Of a stretch of 33,501 bases of DNA, positions 18,401 to 31,000 are shown piece after piece. Source of the DNA: an uncultured Treponema sp. (GTDB taxonomy: Bacteria; Spirochaetota; Spirochaetia; Treponematales; Treponemataceae); the NCBI GenBank assembly GCA_946411215.1, contig CAMKDH010000006.1:1-33501 (forward strand), given 5' to 3'. The notes beneath the pieces are model-generated. The model made no database searches. It was not told where the DNA came from and saw nothing but the letters and a program-made list of their open reading frames with translations. The number at the start of each line of letters is the position of its first letter. Position 1 is the stretch's first letter. The translations under genes and the position numbers were made by a program.

Positions 18401-19060
18401 CCTGCTGAACTTTCAACTACACCACAAGTTCTTGATATTGCAGATTTTATTCCAGATGTACGCGATGCTCTTCCTGATCTTTTTGGTGATGAGCCACAAA
18501 CAGTTACATTTGAAAAAGAAGATCCAAGAGCCGCAAGAAGAGCTGGTCATAATTCTTCTAAAACAACACAGACAACTTCTAAGACTACTTCAACTGTTCC
18601 TGCATCAAAGACTACTACAACTACAACAACAACTACTACTACAAGTCCTTCAACATCAAATCCAATTAAGGGCGAATTAAAGATTGATGATATTCCATCT
18701 TTCACAGACTGGGTCCCAGAATTGGTAGAAGGTCTTAAAGATTTAGATAATAAGATAGATGAGGTTGTTTCAACAAATACAACCACTACAACCACTACAA
18801 CTAACAATTCAACTACTCAGAATAGTAGTTCAACAAGTGTTACCTCTGAAGCAAAAACAGAGGTAACTGAGCTTGTCAAAGGGGCTCAAGAAAAAACAAT
18901 CGAAGTGGTTGAGCCAGTAGAAACCACCCCAACCAACGAATCCCTCGCAAAAGAACACAAAAAATCTTTTGCACCAATATATGCCGGATTTGCAGTGCTT
19001 GCGGCAGCACTCACTGCTTTATTTATAGCCAAACGTAAAAAGGATAAGAAAGATGAGTAA
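15464..19060 (+). CDS. Predicted exported protein: barrel-like N-terminus, transglutaminase-like domain, TPR, low-complexity linker, C-terminal TM segment
   Basis: Signal peptide; GGDCDDLSIL (Cys), PGHIFMAF (His), VWVPLE (acidic); TPR-like repeats; Thr-rich tracts; C-terminal YAGFAVLAAALTALFIAKRKKDKKDE. Confidence 0.82.
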   Translation: MSGKQSKKIRKTRKISKKAVAGAAAAVLCAAPLAAEGGDFLVSLYPHFSFPVIKFDDSLSTGFGGGLKLTYRPTDYFGIFLQGDYKQFSFDTKQSIGSLSVFDGMVGAGYHLSFTDRLGLDIDGGVGFYSSNYSTGSGSQKNTVTLTGFNVGGSISVSYKIGPTISVYAAGGPQHYAYKNSKFLTTVDANPGVTFNITKAFSNKNNVSLGDQELKPVFPVFYSWYNDNSFGSVEICNEEDASITDVTVYFYQQQYMGQPRDCGKTAILKKGEKFTVDLKAFFNENMLNLNEKSDTLANIIVEYKYLGAKRTETFPMIVPVYGRNNMSWEDDRCASAFVSSKDPAAMWFAKYVTSIVREDIRSGVPQNFQYAMAVFEALDQFGINYVKDPTSAFEDNVGTASIDFLQFPYQTLMYRGGDCDDLSILTCSLLESIGIKTAFITIPGHIFMAFDSGLSVAEAKEYFDTLDNLIVNENKVWVPLEITLSDEGFNKAWHKGAWEWNTANRSGDAMIYPMEASWKIYKPVSVPGAAAKFTMPGDSAVAEGFSYIVDEFVLNQITPQIASYENLLAKAPTAQNYNDFGILYARYGLFELADEQFQKARTVNYLPSILNTANLCYSKKDYAQATSWYKKVLAVDSENNFAMLGLARCAYETGDYNECDKWYGIVYKNDRKLARQYSYLGAFESTSGRSFSLADRLENTVWLRSQDFDPALPEQIIQRIEPKVELAVASNVVLQTSEPVKEKTQIENPNASVAVVPDTVTEEEEKVEEEQTTSSGSGDGDNNDAVITENDIVTTENDSVLTEIDTVITENETVVSDTDTLAFDSNTVVSELVEEQEEDDAEEEYKGISSQLDFDFLSVQELAELAEEAIIENGETLDDFDTSIEMVSVREDKIVDTTFDPPLVTKAPENPPAPETPSSSEVDAAASVAAAVTVTGAATTGAAETAAGTLTGVTEAAVATVTATEATTAFYDTTPESSEPAELSTTPQVLDIADFIPDVRDALPDLFGDEPQTVTFEKEDPRAARRAGHNSSKTTQTTSKTTSTVPASKTTTTTTTTTTTSPSTSNPIKGELKIDDIPSFTDWVPELVEGLKDLDNKIDEVVSTNTTTTTTTTNNSTTQNSSSTSVTSEAKTEVTELVKGAQEKTIEVVEPVETTPTNESLAKEHKKSFAPIYAGFAVLAAALTALFIAKRKKDKKDE
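17819..17944 (+). repeat. Six tandem degenerate 21-bp (7-aa) repeats
   Basis: VITENDI/VTTENDS/VLTEIDT/VITENET/VVSDTDT/LAFDSNT in exact 21-nt register. Confidence 0.85.
18611..18643 (+). repeat. ACN triplet tract (11 Thr codons)
   Basis: actactacaactacaacaacaactactactaca. Confidence 0.9.
18779..18802 (+). repeat. ACN triplet tract (8 Thr codons)
   Basis: acaaccactacaaccactacaact. Confidence 0.9.
18867..18884. repeat. REP-like element inside the coding sequence
   Basis: CTGAGCTTGTCAAAGGGG, near match to the CTGAGCNTGTCGAAGGG-type core; encodes TELVKGA. Confidence 0.55.
18905..18927. repeat. REP-like palindrome inside the coding sequence
   Basis: GTGGTT-gagccagtaga-AACCAC; encodes VVEPVETT. 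Confidence 0.55.
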
Positions 19061-22000
19061 ATCAAACAAGAACGTATCAAAACTTTTATTTTCAGTTATT
19101 ATCACAGCAATTTTACTTCTTGCAGGTTCCTGCCAAAACTGGATGTCAAGTGATGACTTTATGTCCAAAATCGAAAACGAAGTTCACGATGCCAATGCAC
19201 CTGAAGTAAAGGTTTACGTGCGCTATGCAAACTCACCTGCTATGGGTACAACCGAACCTTCCGGTAATACTACTATGAAGGTAGATGTAGTTTCAAAAGT
19301 AACTGCCGTTACAAGCGATGACTACGGTTTTGTAAAATGGGCAGCTTTTTCTACAAGCGACTTTGCCACAAATAAAAACCATTCAAACCTTACATTCATC
19401 AGTCAGGAAGACTATGACAATAATATTAAAGACAAAGAGCTTACCTCCGAAGATATTGTTTTCTCTAATCCAACCGACCCGGTAACCGAAGTAAAAATCT
19501 TAAAACAAAGAGATGATATTTTCATTATTCCAATTGTCGCCGCCCGCCCAACTTATGTTCAGTCAGTTCCAGCTGGTGGTGACTATGGTGTTGTAAAAAA
19601 TACATCAATCCGAATCCTTTTCTCAAAGGCAATCGATAAATCTACTCTCTACGATTCAGAAGGCAATCTTAATTATTCCATTACTTCAAGTGCTGCCGTT
19701 CTTGTAGATGACAGTCAGGATATTGAAGCCAAAGATATCACAGATTACTTTGATGCAAATCTTAGTGAATCTGGTAAAATGCTTACACTCAAACTTAAGG
19801 TTGATGCTAAGGGTGAAATTGTACATCTTCTTGATAACCGTGCTCGAATTACAATAACACTTTTCGAAGGCTTGTGTGACCGAGATGGGTTCTCAATGAG
19901 TAAGAACTATTCCTTCAATTTCCAGACAGGTACTAACACCGATAGTCTTGCTCCAATGATTGAAGTTATCTTTGGTGGTACAGGCGAGAAGTGTGATGTA
20001 TTTGTTTCTTATCACAACGTTGATGAAGATGGAGTAGCAACAATCAACGGTGTTGCAACAGATGCCGCAAAGAAAGCTCCACAGGATATTAACAGTACAG
20101 AATATACAGATGCTCTTGTGGCACAGCGTATTTACGATAAATTAAATCTTTATATAAAAGCAACAGACGTTATTGCTTCTGGTAACGCAGATATCAACCC
20201 TGCAAAGGACTTGAACGAAGACAACGTTGCTTTTGTTGCAATTGCCGCAAGCCTTTATGTAGATAAGGATGGAAAACCTGTAGAAATTAATGAAACAAAT
20301 TCTATTGCTAAGGAAAACTTCGTTTACATTTCTGGTGAAATGGATTCTACATCTCAGATGACATCACTCTTTAATGATGTTGTTCCAAAAGATAAGGATG
20401 GAGTAAAATATACAGGTGGTTCTATTTATACATACGATGTAAGTAACCTTCCTGACGGTCTTATTAAGCTCGATATCTGGGGTATTGATATGACCGGTAA
20501 CAGTGGTGGTCCAAACGATGCCGGTTCTCCATATTACACAAAGCATGATAACGGATATAAGTCAATCTTTGTAGTAAAAGATACAACTGCTCCAGACAGT
20601 GCAACAGAATCTAAAAAGTTAAAGTCTAATTCTGCTGCAGCTCCATACTACTGGTACAACAGCGAAACCCTTTCAACAATGGAATTGTTCGACCTTGATA
20701 ATAATCAGATTGTAGACCGCGGCCACGCAAAACTCCGCTCTCTTGCAAAAAATCTTCAGTGGAATTTTGTAGTAGGAAAATCAACAGAAGCTCCTGCTGC
20801 TAGCGATGCCGGCTGGAAAAATATTCACAACGCAGAAACAGGTGCAAGTATTAAATACACTCTTGCCAGCGCCAAAGCTCCAGCTCAAGACGGTCCAATC
20901 GATATTACCCTTTACATCCGCGACGATTTAGGCAACGTTTCTGATCCAGTTCTTCTTAATTCGCTTATGTATGATAATACTAAGCCAACGGTAACTCTCT
21001 TAGACAACTATGGTGACTTTGTAAATGAAGATGGCGGAAAGGAACTTCACAGTTCAAAAGAAGCCGTAATTAATCAGATTCTTAAAGTTTCATTTACAGA
21101 ACCAAACGTAAACAATGCTGGTAGTGGTATTCGCCGCGTAGAAATTCACGTAAAGAAAGGTGATGCCGAAGTAGCAGTTCCTCTTGATTCAACTAAGTTC
21201 AAGGTTAAGTGGTCTGCTGCCGCAGATGCAACTCCAAAAACTGCAAGTGAAATTGCAATGGCTGCAGATGATACAGCAACAACAGATAAACTCAAAGTAT
21301 TCAATGTAAACGATTCTTCAAAAATCACAACTGGAACTCTCTTTATTTATGGTCTTACCCTTGGCGATGAAGACGGTGACTATACAGTAACAGTAGATCT
21401 TTTTGACTCTGCTATGAACAAAACAACCGCTTCTGCTAAAACAAAGATTTCACGCGATAAGACATCTCCTGTAATTAATTCTGTAAATGTTCAGGGTGCT
21501 CTTGTTCGTACAGTTTATGGTGACACCGCAGGAACAAAAACCTGGTGGATGCCAAAAGATAAATATGAATCTGGAAACCTTACAAAAGTTGTATTGAAGG
21601 TATCTGCTGTAGAAGCAGGTTCCGGACTCGAAGCAATTAAAGTTGGAAATGATGTAGAGTTTACATCAGCCACAATTCTTAAGAAGGGTGATACAGAACT
21701 TGTTAAGGGAACAGACTATAAGTTTGACGAAAGTGATCCAACTCACAAAATCGTATTGCTCAACAATTATGATGTTTTGCTTAAGGGAACTCCAATTGAG
21801 TTCACACTCGAAAATGTTAAGTTTAACACAATCAACAATGCTGCTGGTAATAAGATTAATGTTGAAGTTCAGGACTTTGTAGGAACAACTCCTGATTCTA
21901 ACCAGATTGGTGATACTGAAAATTATCAGATTACTTATCCTGATAATACAACAGGAACTCTTGTTTATGCAGATAACACTCCTCCTCAGATTAGTACTTT

Positions 22001-25000
22001 GCATGTAGAAGATACAATTCAGAAAAACGCTACAAACCCAGATCACGTAGCATATAATAAAGATGATTTTACAGATGATCAGATTGTAATTCTTACACTC
22101 AAACTCTATCCGGAAAATTCAAGCAATGGTAGTGGTGTAAAGATTGTTCACCTTTCAGATAACGCAGAATTTACATCATCAACTGCTATTTATGTTGATA
22201 TTAATACAACTCCACTTTCAAACAATGTTGATTATACAATTGCCGGAGATAACAAGTCGGTTGAATTTACAAAAGTATTTACAGGTGAAGAAACACTCAA
22301 ATTCACAAATGTTAAGATTATTTCTGAAGTTGACGGTAATCAGATTATTAAAGCAGATTTGACAGACTTTGTAGGACTTGAAACAACTGCAAGTACTGCT
22401 ACAAATACAATAATTTTGGATAAAGTTTCTCCAGTAGTTTCAAATAGAGCCTGGGTAACAACAGACTCAACAGTAACAACTGGTACCGCTGGTGAAATGA
22501 CAATTGATAATCAGTCACTCAAAATTGATTTCACAGAAAACACAGCTGGTGTTAAGGTAATTAAGTTTAATATTTATCATTCTTCAAATCCTTCTGTAGT
22601 ATTTGATAATCCTTTTGATGCTGTTGATTTCTATTATAATGACACCTTGCTTACAAAAGACACAGATTATACTATTGATACTTCAAACAAACAGTATATC
22701 ATTTTGACAACTCCAAGAAAGACTGGTTCTTTCATGTTTAAAAATGTAAAACTTACAAATACAAATACACAGGGTAATTACGTTATTGATGTTGTATTGC
22801 TTGATGCTGCTGAAAACCGTCCTGTAGATGATTGTAAAATTACAATTGCAATTGATAAGGATGCTCCTGTAATTAAAGATAAGCTTGATATTCCTAATTT
22901 GCTTCATGCCGTTGAATTGACGACAAACGGTGGCCAGAAAGTTATTGCCGATGATACTGACGGAAACGGTACATGGTGGCTTAAGAAAGATTATGTAGGT
23001 GCTGAAACAAATCAGGTTCCTGGTGCTATCCCTGTATATATCAAAGTAGAAGAAAAAGGTTCCGGAGTTAAGTTTATTACCCTTGGTGGTGATGCAACAA
23101 TTTCTGATTCTACAAAACTTCACAAAATCGCTTCAAATGGATCAACTACAGATCTTGTTGTAAATTCTGATTACACTGTTGTAAATAAAACAATTACAAT
23201 TATAAATTCTTTGAATGCATTTAGTGATGATTCCGACTTCCAGATTTATCTTGAAAATGTTGGCTTTGCAAACCTTGATTCAGGAACCGTATCTCAAAAT
23301 ACAATCACTGCAAAAGTAACTGATGTCGCTTTGCATGAATCTAATGTTATGGATCAGGATGAAAAGCATATCTATTCCGATAGCCAGCTCCCTTCAACTC
23401 CTGCAAACTTTAAACTCTTAGACCGTGCTTTTGATGCATCTGCTTCAACACCAACAATTGCCGCTTCCGAAGATTATACAAACGATTCAATTGTAGATAT
23501 GGAATTCGAACTTGATGATTCAGAACAGTTTGGTTCAGGTTATCATAAGTTTGAAATTACTGGTGCAACATTCCGAGACGATTCTGTTATAACAATGACA
23601 ACTCTTGATGGAACTCCGATTGTTTGTAATGGTCAGGCCGCTCTTACAAGAACATTGTCAGGCAGCAATAAAGTTCTTACTCTTAAATCAAGCGGTTCAA
23701 TTTCTTACAACTATGTAATCCGCCAGGCTGCAAAAGTAAAGATTACAAATGTTCAGTTAGACAATGCAGTTGATGGCCAACAAAGTACTGTAACTCTCAC
23801 CGCATACGATCTTGTTGGTAGAACAAATACAGCCGCCAGCGATTCAATCTGGTATGATGTTTCAAAACCAGAATTAGAAAAACTCTTTACTGCAAATTAT
23901 GTTCCTTCAAATGCAACATATTACCAGCCAAGCATCAATGTTTACCCACATGCAAACAGTGAGTTGGCAACAGGTGTATCTATTGATTATGGTACACAAG
24001 AAAGACAGAAGGGTATTCCAACATTCTATACTGCAACAACATATGAAACAGGAAAATCAATTTCAGCAGGAAAGGTTGTTACAGATTCTTATGGTGCCGT
24101 TCTTGGAGTTAGAGGTAAAGATAATGTTATGTTGTGTGGCTGGAGTAGAGCAAAGACATTTATCTACTATTATAAATACTCAGACACAGACACACCTTTC
24201 TCAAAATCAAAAACTGCTATCATTGAAAATAATAATAATCCTCTCGTAGATATTAACAATGCATGTAAACCTAACGGAAATAATACTGCACAGAGTACAT
24301 CTCTCTGGTTAGGCTTCTCTGAAGGAAAGTATTCTGCTGTAATCGTTGACGAAGCTGGTAACGTTAGTGAACCGTTCGATTTTGCAGTTGTGAAGGATAT
24401 TACAAAGCCTGCAAAAGAATGGGGCAGTGGAAACGACGCAGACAGCCTCAATGCCCGTGTACTTTTACAGAAACCAGATGCATCTGCAAACATATTTACA
24501 AATTCTGCTGTTTCTACAATCAGTACCTCTGACGGTTTCCCTAGATTCTGGGGATGCGGTAGTGATCAGGACACCATGAGTGCTAATAGCAGCATGAAAA
24601 CAAAAAAATATGTAACAAAGAAATCTAGTAATAAGTATAAGATTCAATTAAATCTTGGTGGAACAGTAAGTAATTCAACATTAAGTTCAAAAATTAATGG
24701 CGGTGCAGCAAGTGATGTAACTCCATACTCTGATCTTACACCAACAGATACTTCTTCTCCTATTGAAATGTATGCTGTTAGTACATTATATGGTTCATGG
24801 CCTGATGCTGATCATCCTTCATACAAATATTGTCCAGTTGTTCCTAGTGGAACATCATTCCCTAGTGGACAAACTTATTCAAATTCTAGTTCTATATGTA
24901 AAGATTACTTTGGATATACTAATGGTTTTAGCGACTATTGGTATATATACAATAGTTCTAGTGCTAACTGGCATCCTTATAAAACAAGTACAAGTAGTAA

Positions 25001-28000
25001 TACTGATTCTTACTCATACTCAAGCCTTTCAGTTTCAATTACTAGTTATGTAGATTCAAATAATAACCTTATAATCGAAATTCCAAATACTAAAAGTACA
25101 GTACCAATTTCCGTATTCTTAAAAGACGGTTGTGGTAATATGGAGTATGTTGTATGTGGTCTCTATAAGGAAAACGGTTATGATGTTGCCATAAGCTTTG
25201 TTATTGATGACAAGCTTGGTTCGGCCCCAACATCAGATGGTATTGTAACAACTCCTTTCATTATTCAGTTCCCATATTCTTATTACGATTCTACAAGTGA
25301 CGTTCAGTGGGGCGATTATAACTTCCATGTTGGAACTCAGGCTGGAAACTCAGAAGCTCCTTCAAGTCAGTATGGTACTGGAGCAAAGCGCGGATTTATA
25401 AAAGACTTTGTAAAACATGCAACTTATTATAACCCTGCTTTAACAGATACAGTTGAAGCAAGACAAATTAAACATTGTTTTGCTTTGCATTTCTTCCCAA
25501 ATGGTGTTGATAGAAATGAAGCATTAAATATTACAGGAAAAGAATCTATTACCTTTAGTGATGCGGATTGGACAGACACAGAAAAAGCAAAGGGTGTCAG
25601 AAAGGCAAGTGCAGAGGATATTTTAGCCGGTAACTACACCTGCCGTGCTTTGCTGTATTGTACTAATACTACCGATGTACCAACTTATGCCCAGATAAAA
25701 GCTTGCCACGATGAAGAAATGGCGGCTACAGCAGCTAATAAAACAGGTCAGGTTACAGACTGGTCTTATGTACAGGTTTCTTCTGCTGCAATCGAAGCAA
25801 TCCTTTTTGTAGACTATCCAAAGCCAAATTATACTAAGCTTAATTGGGATGTTAATGAAAATAATGGCGAACCAAAGCCATTCTATATGTGGTACATCTT
25901 TGAAGATGCCGTTGGTAACTACGAATTGGCAAAGGTTGTAAATGACGCCACAAGTGGAAACTATTTAAAGACAATAAATAGTTCTCATTTTGATAAATGG
26001 CTCTATGATGCTGAAGCTCCAAAACTTACTATCCGTGGTTCTAAGACAACAGAAAATCCTACTGGTACAAGTCCTGATACTATTACAGCAGCAAATATCA
26101 GTCAGTTAGTTCCGACAAACAATGGATTTGTTCCTTATGTAAATGGTAATAACATTTATGTGCATGCATCGAATACTCATACTTCATTACAAAGTGGAGC
26201 ATCACTTAATAATCCTTCAACACCTGGAATAACACAAACAGCAGATAATAATGCTTATTCAAAATATAATTCTTTTGTTGACTTAGAGGTTTCTGAGCGT
26301 ACTGGTGTTCGTATGTATGCATGGACTACTTCGGCAAATAGTACTTTTGATTATCCAACGAGTTCATCTAATTATGGATGGCGCGATTATTGGTTATCTT
26401 CATCGACTCCATATTGGTATGTTGGTTATGGAGGAATTTCCCCTGTTGATAAAGATATAGGTGATGGTTCGTATAATTATGATAATTGTCCTCAGAGTGC
26501 ATATTATTATGGAAATACAAATACTGCATATACTGGAGTTTATGCCGGTGTAAAGATTTGTACGACAATTCCTTATGGTAAACTTTCTACTTCTACTGCA
26601 ACCGAACTCTGGCTCCACGTAATGGACTGGACAGGTAATATTTCTCACTACAGAATGGGTGCGGAAGGTGTTAAGTTTATTAATGACTCAACAGCTCCAA
26701 CTTATTCTTCAAATGCATTCGATGGTATAACAGAACCAGATCAATATTATATTTCAAAAGCATCAAGTTCTAATCCTGTAGTCAGAATTGCCGGTAATGG
26801 TCCTACTGCAAAAGCGGGTTCTGACATTAAACTATATATTCCAAGAACTTGGATTGAAGAAGCAGGATCAGGTATCAAAGGTTATTCTTTCTCTAATACA
26901 GGTATAGCAAATGCAACCTATGATGAAAATGGTGATCCATATTTAAATCTTACATACAGCGATTATCATTACACTGATACAGATTCACATGAGAAGACAT
27001 TCTATGTATATGATAATGTAGGAAATATGTCTGAACGAAAAATCAATCTTGTCTTTGATGATAAGCCTCCAAAGATTACAACGGTTGCCTTTGTAACTAA
27101 GCTTGATTCTTCAGACCAGGGTAAATTCTGCGATGCCGACGGAGTTGCAGAACAAGATGGCTATGATGCATTTGGTTCTGTAAGATTCTATGACCATAAA
27201 GATAAGAATGATGATAATGAAGACATCAATTTGTATTATGATGATATAGATGGTATAAGTCATTTCAAAGATGGCGAAGTTCAGGAAATTTATATCAGTA
27301 AAGCGGGTGCTGTAAAATTCCAGGTTAATTTTGCTTCAGAAATCCTAACCGAAACTGATTATCTTGATGATATTAAGATTAACAGATGGAATACTACAAC
27401 AAGTAAATGGGAAACAGTAACTTCATGGAAATCAAACAATTCTGATTGGTGGGTAGGAGCTGCTGATACAGGTATCCGTGCAATGGGTACCTCAGATTCT
27501 ACCGGCTACAACACACTTACATATACAGCCACCGGTACCTACTACCAGATTCTCGCAACTGATATTTCCGGTAACGCAAACTGTCAGTACTTTAAGTTGT
27601 ATCTCGATAACCAGGGACCTGAATTAACCAAAGATGAACATGGGGCTACAATAAAACCTCAGGTTACAGTTGGAAAAGGTTCTATAAATACAGTTAGCGG
27701 TGTTACTTACTATACTGCTGGATCAACTGATGCAGAAGCTTTGAAAATTAATTTTGCAGTACAAGATGGTGGTCTTCCTGGACAAACACTCAAGTATAGT
27801 CTTGATGGAACTACTTGGGCTGATGTTCCGGCAAATGGACAAGTAGAATTACTGTTTGATTCTGATGCAACAGGCACTATCCAAGAAATTTATTTGAAAG
27901 ATATCTTTGAAAATCCGACCACATATACAGGTGGTTATGCTTATGCGGACAGAACTCTTTCAAGTCTTACAAAATATGCTGGCAGTGCCCCTGCTGCATT

Positions 28001-31000
28001 GACTATTACAACTGAAAAAAGTGGTGGTGTTAATGATACTATAAAGCAAATCAAAACTGCTAAAGTTGACAACAACGGAACTCCTTCCGACTGGCAGCAA
28101 AAATATACTCAGCTGTTGGCAAATAACCAGGTTCTTATATCAAATTCAAGTCGAAAGTTATTAAGAATAACTTTCAAAAAACCTTCAAGTAACGATATGA
28201 TAATGGGTTATATCAGATGTTATGGAAATGAGGAACCTAGTCAGACAAAGGAAACTTATAACTTTATGACTAAACCTACCAGCGATGTTACATTTGATGA
28301 AGGTTTACCATTTGAAACCTATCCAACAACTGTTAAGTATTATAAGGTTGACGTAGTTGGTAATATAAGCCCTGCGCTTACATTAACATATACCAATGAA
28401 AACCCTCATAAGGCAAAGGATATCACCTTAATTAAAACAATAGATGACGTTAAGACAAAGGACGGTGTTGTTGATTCGGATGTAGTATCTGCTATGAATA
28501 CAGCTGGTATTGTATTTGCGAAATATCTTGATGTCCCTGATACTGCCAAAAAATATAAGGATTATGAAAAAACAGGATTAAGATATTTCAACGGAGATTA
28601 TATTGTTTTACGTTGTACTTTACAGGCAAAAGCCGCTCCAGATATTACAGATGTAAATGATGATAATTATTATGCCGAAACACCTTCTTTAGTTGAATTG
28701 TGGGATATTTATTCTACTGGTAAAACAAAACGAGGTGAAGCTGATAAAACATCTGCAACTAACTTTAAAGTATTCCCTTCTTCATTAAAAGATGGTGAGC
28801 GTTTCTATTGTTATATTGCAATAAAGGATCCTGATTTCGATAACAATGATAGCAGTACTGATTATGGTGGAAGTGTAATCCATGCAATGATTAAAGGTTC
28901 CGATGCAGAGTCAACTCTCCAGGCATTGAATACATCCGATGTAGAAAAGTATGGATGGAAGATGGATAATGAAGCTCCGTTTATTCATAGTCATTATGCT
29001 GCAACTGTAGAAGGTCATAAAGTATTATATAATTATGCAATTAAAGATTCTGAAGGAACAGATTATACAGGTTCACAGCAAATAGCATACGATAATAATG
29101 GTGGTTCAAATCCTACCAACTTGTATTCTGCTGGTTCAAAGCTTTATTGTTATATTAATGTAACACTTAGTGGCACTAAAACAACCTGTATTAAAGATAA
29201 TTATACAAACTGGCAGCAGATGAAATATAAGTGGGTTATTACAGAAGGTTATAATGCAACTGCTTCTGCAGATGATACTGATTGGATAGATATGACTCCA
29301 GCTAATGCTAATTACGTTTATGAATTACCAGAAGTAAAATCACCTCATCAGCGTATTGCACTCTTCCTTATGGATAACCTTGGTAATATCACAGAACCTC
29401 ATTATATAGGAAAGTCCAATGTCGATGATACAAGTGTTCAGTATTGGCTTATAGACAGAAGTCCTGCTGCAGCCGATATTTCAATCAAGAAGAATACAGG
29501 AACAGAATCTGCTCCTGTATGGTCAGACCCTGAATATAGTGCCTCTGCACAAGAGTTTACAGTAAGCTTTGGTGATAACGGACCAGGTGTAGTTATTCAT
29601 TCTGTTACTGCAGAAAATGCAACAATTTCAAATGTAACATTTAATGATTACAATACACAGCCTGAATCTATTGCAAACCAGGCCTGGGTAAATGTTTCAA
29701 GCATTAAGGTAACTCTTACTCCATTTGAAAAAATATGGACTCCACAGCCTGTTACACTTAAGATTAATGGTGTTTCAAAAGATGTATTCGAAATTCCGGT
29801 AAGATCATTTACTTCAGATGATATCACATTAACAGATCAAACCTGGACTTCTGGCGATACTGTATACGTTCCAATTTCATTCCCAACTGGCGCAGGTGTT
29901 GGAAAGATTACAAGTTATACGGCAAATAATGACGTAACTGTTACTTTGGATACATCAGAAGCTGATAATCCAAGATTTAAATTAACAAGTCTCCCTTCAC
30001 AGGGCTGGAGCGATACGGTTATTAACATAACTATTAATGGAAGCATCGAAAAGAAAGCACTTACAATTCCTGCAAAGGCTCTTGGAAGTGGTGATATTAC
30101 TGTTGCTACTGCAGATTATGACGGAACTAAAACAAGTTATGATTTGGCAATAACTTTGAATAATAATGCTCCTGCCAGTGCATTAACAAAGATTACTGCA
30201 GATAACGAAGTTTCTGCACAGTTAAGTAATGATAAGACAAAAGTTACTCTTTCAAATATTCCTGCAAAGGGATGGACTGAAAAGAAAATTAAGCTCACAG
30301 CAAACGATACAATTGATCTTGGAATTGTTTTGACTGTTCCTGTAAAGGCTCTTGCTGCTACAGATATTGTAAGCATAGGTGATGCTGTAACTGAAAACAA
30401 TACAACAACTGTAACAATCAATTTGAAAGAAGGAGTTCCAGATTCTGCTCTTGAAACTGCAGGTGTAACCGTAACTCCAAGTTCAGTTCATGCAAATTTG
30501 GCAGGTCATGTAGTTACCTTAACTGATATTCCAGATGCTGGATGGGATGAGCAGAAGATTAAACTCACTGTTGGTTCTGATCTTATGTCTAAGGATGTTT
30601 TGACAATTGCTCCTAAGAATCTTGCCGCTACAGATATTGCAAGCATAGGTGATGCTGTAACTGAAAACAATACAACAACTGTAACAATCAATTTGAAAGA
30701 AGGAGTTCCAGAATCAGCTCTTTCTAGAGCAGGTGTAAGTGCAGACCACAATGTATCAACCAGCCTTTCAGGTACCACAGTTACTTTGAGTAATTTCCCA
30801 GCTGCTACATGGACTGCACAGGATATTACACTCACTATTGGTAGCAGTCTTGCCTCTCATGTAGTTTATACAGTTCCTGCTAAGACTTATGATTCTAATT
30901 GTATTACGATAGATCTTAAATCAAATACTTGGCCTGCAGATGGTAACTGGAGTCAGGCTACAATAGAAGTAACTTCAGAACTTCCAATTGATAATATAGA

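Noticed and set aside
18547-18807. Minus-strand ORF with poly-Val (MLVVVVVVVVFVE...)
   Set aside because: It is the reverse complement of the ACN Thr tracts in a well-supported plus-strand gene.
30137-30835. Two similar minus-strand ORFs (MIVTVVVLFSVTASPML...)
   Set aside because: Their similarity is a by-product of the direct repeats in the giant gene.
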